Source of the DNA: SZUA-442 sp035461905
Lineage (GTDB): Bacteria; Actinomycetota; Acidimicrobiia; Spongiisociales; UBA5794
Assembly (NCBI GenBank): GCA_035461905.1
Contig: DATHUV010000137.1
Span: forward strand, 29,736 to 93,735
DNA: 64,000 bases
Direction: 5' to 3'
Part shown: piece after piece, positions 60,390-64,000 of the stretch
How positions within the stretch are numbered: the first letter of the stretch is position 1
How the letters are laid out: every line of letters begins with the position of its first letter
Notes under the pieces: generated by a model
Seen by the model: the letters and a program-made list of their open reading frames with translations, nothing else
Database searches by the model: none
Told to the model about the DNA's origin: nothing
Program-made: the position numbers and the translations under genes

Positions 60390-61418
60390 ATGGTCGTCGG
60401 TCTCATCCTCGTACTCGCAATGGGCGCTCCGATCCTCTCGGACACCGAGGAACTTGCTCCGGGTGATGCGCTCGCGCTGTCGGGTCAGGCGGTGGTCACG
60501 TCGCCTGTGACCCTCCCGAAGGCCCCGGCGCGATCCGTCCCACCGGTCCTTCCTCTCGGCAGCGCAGGCGGGCTCTCGGTGGCGGCCGTTGCTCTCACCG
60601 TCGCGCGTCGTAGGAGGGAGGAGGGGCCCCTGTACGTGCTCGTCCACGGGCACGGTGGCTCCGGGACGGACTTCGATGGTCTCATGCGTGCGATGGGGGT
60701 ACCGCCCGATCGCACGGTGGCGTTCGACTATCGGACGGTGCGCCCCGCCTCGACTTCCACGGCGGCGTCGCGCGTGGCCTCATCCAAGGAAGCAGCGGCA
60801 GAGCTCGACAACCTGATACGACGACTTGCCCGCTACCACGGGACGGTCTATTCGATCCACCACTCGAAGGGTGGAGCGGTCGGCGTCGAGATGATCGCTG
60901 CAATCGATGCCGGTCAGCGTCCGACGATCGACGGTTACCGTGGAGCTGCCCTGCTCGACCCCGCGATCGGATCGGGCGACCTCGGTCGACTGCAGCGGTT
61001 CGGAGGATGGTTCGGTCCGATCCCTGACAACGGGGGCTTCAACCCGAGACGGTGCGACGCGACCGGCTGCCGGGACATTCGCGCGAACCTCGGTGAGGCT
61101 GCGGGGATCGAGGTCATCGCCATCCGGAATCCGGACGCCATGGTCACGAACTTCCTCGACGACCCGCCGGGCCTGCGTACGTACGACCTCGTCGACGATG
61201 GCAAGCCGATCGCCGTCGCCCAGTGGTGGAATCCGCCAGGGATCCTGCGGAGGGTGTTCGAAGCGCACGGGAGCGTCCTCAGCCACTGGGCCGTGCCAGA
61301 TTGCATTTCGGCCGAGGTGACAGCTCCGGCATCGTGCTCGTGGAAGGGTCATCGCCGCATACCTCGCATCTGGTGGGGGAGAGGTGTCGGCGCACGTCCG
61401 TCGGCTCTGAGGATCTAG
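60390..61418 (+). CDS. Membrane-associated alpha/beta-hydrolase-like protein with unusual nucleophile elbow
   Basis: 342 residues. An N-terminal hydrophobic segment (residues 2-13) suggests export or anchoring, and a second hydrophobic stretch near 55-70 is followed by RRREEG. The hydrolase-like core starts at PLYVLVHGHGGSGTDF. The nucleophile elbow is SIHHSKGGAVGVEMI, so the first Gly of GxSxG is His. A possible acid lies in LLDPAIGSGD and the catalytic His may be in VLSHWAVPDC. Cys pairs (CDATGC, CISAEV..ASC) suggest disulfides outside the cytoplasm. Family not identified and function unknown. Confidence 0.7.
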   Translation: MVVGLILVLAMGAPILSDTEELAPGDALALSGQAVVTSPVTLPKAPARSVPPVLPLGSAGGLSVAAVALTVARRRREEGPLYVLVHGHGGSGTDFDGLMRAMGVPPDRTVAFDYRTVRPASTSTAASRVASSKEAAAELDNLIRRLARYHGTVYSIHHSKGGAVGVEMIAAIDAGQRPTIDGYRGAALLDPAIGSGDLGRLQRFGGWFGPIPDNGGFNPRRCDATGCRDIRANLGEAAGIEVIAIRNPDAMVTNFLDDPPGLRTYDLVDDGKPIAVAQWWNPPGILRRVFEAHGSVLSHWAVPDCISAEVTAPASCSWKGHRRIPRIWWGRGVGARPSALRI

Positions 61419-61428
61419 GGTTGGGACC

Positions 61429-61809
61429 ATGGATGTGCAGCGCCACGCAGGCAAGTCACCGTACGAGGGGATGTATGGGTTCTCCCGCGCCGTGCGAGTG
61501 GGAGATCGGATCCTCGTTGCAGGAACAGCTCCTGTCCCCGCGCCCGGATCAGGTCTCGCACCGACCGCCGGAGCGCAGATGGAGCGATGCGTCGAGATCG
61601 CCACGCAGGCGATCGAATCGCTCGGTGGGACGATTGGCGATGTCGTGAGGACACGAATGTTCATCGTGGACGCCGACGATGCCGATGCCGTTGGTCGCGT
61701 GCATGCGGCGGCCTTCGGCGAAGCTGCGCCAGTCGCAACGATGGTCGTCGTTGCAGCGCTTCTCGACCCCGGATGGCGCGTCGAGATCGAGGTCGAGGCA
61801 ATCGTATGA
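61429..61809 (+). CDS. Rid (YjgF/YER057c/UK114) family protein, non-RidA subtype
   Basis: 126 residues. SRAVRVGDRILVAGTAPV, EIATQAIESLGGTIGDVVRTRMFIVD and the end WRVEIEVEAIV are the Rid fold (trimer). The RidA imine-deaminase Arg in PARxxV is Thr here (PVATMVVVAALL), as in the Rid subfamilies that lack 2-aminoacrylate deaminase activity. Function of those is largely unknown. TAGGGT (61416-61421) lies 7 nt before the ATG with no RBS. Confidence 0.88.
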   Translation: MDVQRHAGKSPYEGMYGFSRAVRVGDRILVAGTAPVPAPGSGLAPTAGAQMERCVEIATQAIESLGGTIGDVVRTRMFIVDADDADAVGRVHAAAFGEAAPVATMVVVAALLDPGWRVEIEVEAIV

Positions 61810-61900
61810 ATGCGGTGCGCGGGCGCGCACTATCGGCGCATCTCTGGTAGCCTGCCGTTGGGCGTTCGCCCGATCACGTACTCGCGTAGGAAAGTACCTC

Positions 61901-62158
61901 GTGAACGACACTCAATCTGTTGTAGACGAATACGGCACGCATGCCACGGACACGGGTTCTCCCGAGGTTCAGGTCGCGTTGCTCACCGAGCGGATCAACC
62001 ACCTCACCGAGCACCTGAAGATCCACAAGAAGGATCATCACAGCCGGCGAGGACTGCTCATGATGGTCGGGAAGCGTCGACGACTGCTGCGGTACCTCCA
62101 GGAACAAGACGTGGAGCGCTACCGAGCCCTGATTGCGAAGCTGGGCCTGCGTCGCTAG
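61901..62158 (+). CDS. rpsO: 30S ribosomal protein S15
   Basis: 85 residues. DEYGTHATDTGSPEVQVALLTERINHLTEHLKIHKKDHHSRRGLLMMVGKRRRLLRYL is S15. The GTG at 61901 matches the family start length; upstream codons in the same frame are not S15-like. AGGAAAG lies 8-9 nt upstream. TAGCCT (61848-61853) is a probable -10. Confidence 0.95.
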   Translation: MNDTQSVVDEYGTHATDTGSPEVQVALLTERINHLTEHLKIHKKDHHSRRGLLMMVGKRRRLLRYLQEQDVERYRALIAKLGLRR

Positions 62159-62168
62159 CACCAGATAC

Positions 62169-62191
62169 GAAGGCGGCATCCTGCCGCCTTC
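62169..62191 (+). terminator. Intrinsic terminator-like hairpin after rpsO
   Basis: GAAGGCGGCA (62169-62178), TCC, TGCCGCCTTC (62182-62191): a perfect 10-bp stem, 10 nt past the rpsO stop, followed by CGTCTTAT rather than a pure T-run. It probably stops or reduces transcription into pnp and protects the rpsO 3' end. Confidence 0.65.
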
Positions 62192-62238
62192 CGTCTTATC
62201 TGCACGACGCGCCGGTGACGTACAACCGGAGGACGACT

Positions 62239-62300
62239 TCCAGTTGTCAGTGGCCATGATTCGGCCCCCACACCTCGAATCATGACCACTGCCAATTGGA
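62239..62300 (+). promoter_or_regulatory. Long stem-loop in the pnp leader (candidate RNase III site)
   Basis: The arms 62239-62263 and 62276-62300 pair over 25 positions with only two mismatches and one G-U pair, around a 12-base loop. The inner nine pairs (CATGATTCG with CGAATCATG) are perfect. The stem ends 16 nt before the pnp SD. Comparable rpsO-pnp hairpins in E. coli and Streptomyces are cut by RNase III and mediate PNPase autocontrol. Confidence 0.7.
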
Positions 62301-62328
62301 TCTCCTCCCCAATACGAAGGAGAAACGA

Positions 62329-64000
62329 GTGGTAGAAACCACCGTCCGCGGGCGTGTCGGCGAGGTAGAGATCTCGCTGAGCACAGGAAAGCTCGCACAA
62401 TTGTCCGATGGAGCCGTGACGGTTCGCATCGGAGACACCACGGTCCTCGTGACCGCAACCGCAAGCCGCAAGCTCCGAGAGGGAGTCGACTTCTTCCCCC
62501 TCACGGTCGACGTCGAAGAGCGTACGTACGCCGTGGGCAGGATCCCCGGCTCGTTCTTCCGCCGCGAGGGCCGAGCAACGGAGATGGCGACGCTCACCGC
62601 TCGCCTGATCGACCGGCCGCTGCGTCCGAACTTCAAGGATGGCTACCGCAACGACACCCATGTCGTGGCCACCGTCCTGTCGGCAGACCTCCAGAATCCG
62701 CACGACATCATCGCCCTCAACGGTGCGTCAGCGGCGCTGACCGTCAGCCCTATCCCGTTCGAGGGTCCGATCGGCTCGGTCCGCCTCGCCCTCGTCGATG
62801 GGGAGTGGATTCCGTTCCCCACCTACGAGCAGGGCACGGACGCCGTGTTCGAGATCGTCGTCGCCGGGAAGCGCAACAGTGAGGGCGGCATCGACATCGC
62901 CATGGTCGAGGCCGGAGCGTCCGAGGACAGCTATCGCCTCGTCCAGGCTGGTGCGAAGGCCTCCGACGAGGCAACGGTCGCTGAAGGTCTCGAGATCGCA
63001 AAGGCGTACATCGCCACGATGATCGACCTCCAGATCGAGCTGCGCGACAAGCATGGTGCGCCCGAGCCCGTCGAGTGGGAACTCATCCTCGACTACTCGG
63101 ATGAGATCTACAACAGGGTCAACGAGTTCGCCCGTCCGAAGCTCGTGGAGCTCGCGACGATCGTCATGAAGCACGAGCGGCAGGATGCCGAGCGTGCCAT
63201 CAGGGACGAGACCGTCGCTGCGCTCGATGTCGCAGAGGACGACAAGGACATGCTCGGTCAGGTGAAGGCCGCCTTCTCGAAGATCCAAAAGGACGTCATG
63301 CGTTCCAGGGTCGTCAACGACGGCGTGCGGATCGACGGTCGTGGCCTCACCGACGTCCGGGCGATCACGGTCGACGTCGGCGTCGTTCCGGGTGCGCACG
63401 GGTCAGCGCTGTTCCAGCGCGGTGAGACGCAGGTGCTCAACGTCGCGACCCTCGGGATGCTGAAGATGGAGCAGATGCTCGACACGATCTCGCCCGAGGA
63501 TTCCAAGCGGTACATGCACCACTACAACATGCCTCCCTATGCCACGGGCGAGGCCGGGTTCATGAGGGGACCGAAGCGTCGTGAGATCGGCCACGGAGCC
63601 CTCGCCGAGAAGGCCGTGCTCCCCGTCATCCCACCGGCCGAGGACTTCCCATACGCCTACCGCCTCGTTTCGGAGGTGCTGATGTCGAACGGCTCGTCGT
63701 CGATGGCATCGGTCTGCGGGTCGTCGTTGTCCCTGATGGACGCCGGCGTACCGATCTACGCACCCGTGGCGGGCATTGCGATGGGTCTCATCCACCATGA
63801 GGGGAAGTTCGTGACCCTCACGGACATCCTCGGCGTCGAGGATCACCTGGGTGACATGGACTTCAAGGTTGCGGGAACGCGTGACATGATCACGGCGGTC
63901 CAGCTCGACACCAAGATCGAGGGACTGCCTGCTGAGGTCCTCATTGCAGCGATGGGCCAGGCCCGCGATGCAAGGATGTTCATCCTCGACGCAATGGCAG
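62329..64000 (+). CDS. pnp: Polyribonucleotide nucleotidyltransferase (5' part, cut by window edge)
   Basis: About 557 residues are visible, in frame to the edge. The first RNase PH-like domain has GDTTVLVTATASRK and SFFRREGRATEMATLTARLIDRPLRP. An all-helical domain lies around 225-310, and the second PH domain has RIDGRGLTDVRAITVDVGVVPGAHGSALFQRGETQ, YMHHYNMPPYATGEAG and the catalytic Asp pair in VEDHLGDMDFKVAG. KH and S1 domains would follow outside the window. Degrades RNA 3' to 5' with phosphate; in actinobacteria also polyadenylates and may handle ppGpp. The GTG start has AAGGAG at 7 nt. Confidence 0.96.
   Translation, partial: MVETTVRGRVGEVEISLSTGKLAQLSDGAVTVRIGDTTVLVTATASRKLREGVDFFPLTVDVEERTYAVGRIPGSFFRREGRATEMATLTARLIDRPLRPNFKDGYRNDTHVVATVLSADLQNPHDIIALNGASAALTVSPIPFEGPIGSVRLALVDGEWIPFPTYEQGTDAVFEIVVAGKRNSEGGIDIAMVEAGASEDSYRLVQAGAKASDEATVAEGLEIAKAYIATMIDLQIELRDKHGAPEPVEWELILDYSDEIYNRVNEFARPKLVELATIVMKHERQDAERAIRDETVAALDVAEDDKDMLGQVKAAFSKIQKDVMRSRVVNDGVRIDGRGLTDVRAITVDVGVVPGAHGSALFQRGETQVLNVATLGMLKMEQMLDTISPEDSKRYMHHYNMPPYATGEAGFMRGPKRREIGHGALAEKAVLPVIPPAEDFPYAYRLVSEVLMSNGSSSMASVCGSSLSLMDAGVPIYAPVAGIAMGLIHHEGKFVTLTDILGVEDHLGDMDFKVAGTRDMITAVQLDTKIEGLPAEVLIAAMGQARDARMFILDAMA

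Noticed and set aside
1..64000. CRISPR arrays, tRNAs, rRNAs, IS elements, toxin-antitoxin or defence genes
   Set aside because: I looked for spaced repeats, tRNA-like cloverleafs and characteristic proteins in the gaps and frames and found none.

Overview
The window is a dense, high-GC bacterial chromosome segment from an actinobacterium. Support for this comes from an InhA-type enoyl reductase, a SepIVA-like septation protein next to coaD/DUF177, a WhiG/FliA sigma factor beside xerC, F420 cofactor genes, a short-form EF-Ts and an N-terminally anchored FtsY. The order smc-ftsY-ffh-rpsP-KH-rimM-trmD-rplS-lepB-yraN-comM-dprA-xerC-whiG-rpsB-tsf-pyrH-frr-cdsA-dxr-rip-ispG-proS-rimP-nusA-infB-rbfA-nrnA-truB-ribF-rpsO-pnp closely follows the Mycobacterium/Streptomyces core order. 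Details differ: cofG and cofH are unfused, and fpg, rnhB and ylxR are absent from their usual slots. A deep-branching class such as Acidimicrobiia is plausible, but the sequence alone cannot settle it.

Layout. 1-5.2 kb: edge fragment of an RNA m5U methyltransferase, a small membrane protein, fabI, an orphan histidine kinase, ddl, a lone Lrp-type ligand domain, a cold-shock-like protein and rpmB. 5.2-16.3 kb: recG, rsmD, coaD, sepIVA, DUF177, rpmF, plsX, rnc, smc, ftsY, cdd. 16.3-21.1 kb, minus strand: etfBA and a salvage operon upp-atl-deoA-punA. 21.2-23.9 kb: ffh, rpsP, khpA, rimM. 23.9-34.6 kb: a metabolic block inserted between rimM and trmD (lipoprotein esterase, DUF1059, fused mutase icmF, lipoprotein, MFS exporter, cofG, cofH, TetR). 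34.6-42.9 kb: trmD, rplS, a DNA glycosylase, lepB, yraN, a Zn-finger-like small protein, an enoyl-CoA hydratase, comM, dprA, xerC, whiG. 43-64 kb: translation, isoprenoid and envelope genes ending in a truncated pnp.

No tRNA, rRNA, IS element, prophage or CRISPR array was recognised. No stretch above 300 bases lacks a gene; the largest gaps are 42976-43161 (rpsB leader) and 62159-62328 (rpsO-pnp hairpins).

The most notable non-coding signal is a repeated promoter design. At least twelve operon heads carry a TANNNT -10 box ending exactly 6 nt before the start codon, which predicts leaderless mRNAs. Within that set, yraN and comM (DNA processing/uptake) share a longer bipartite element with identical spacing. 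Other regulatory candidates are palindromes in the etfBA and MFS promoters, a 25-bp stem in the pnp leader, an intrinsic terminator in the rimP-nusA leader, a hairpin that hides a ribosome binding site at 60.37 kb, and 23-bp tandem repeats before xerC. Notable proteins are a CofH with about 250 extra N-terminal residues and a CdsA with a 325-residue acidic tail carrying four copies of a T-x-E-[IL]-P motif.
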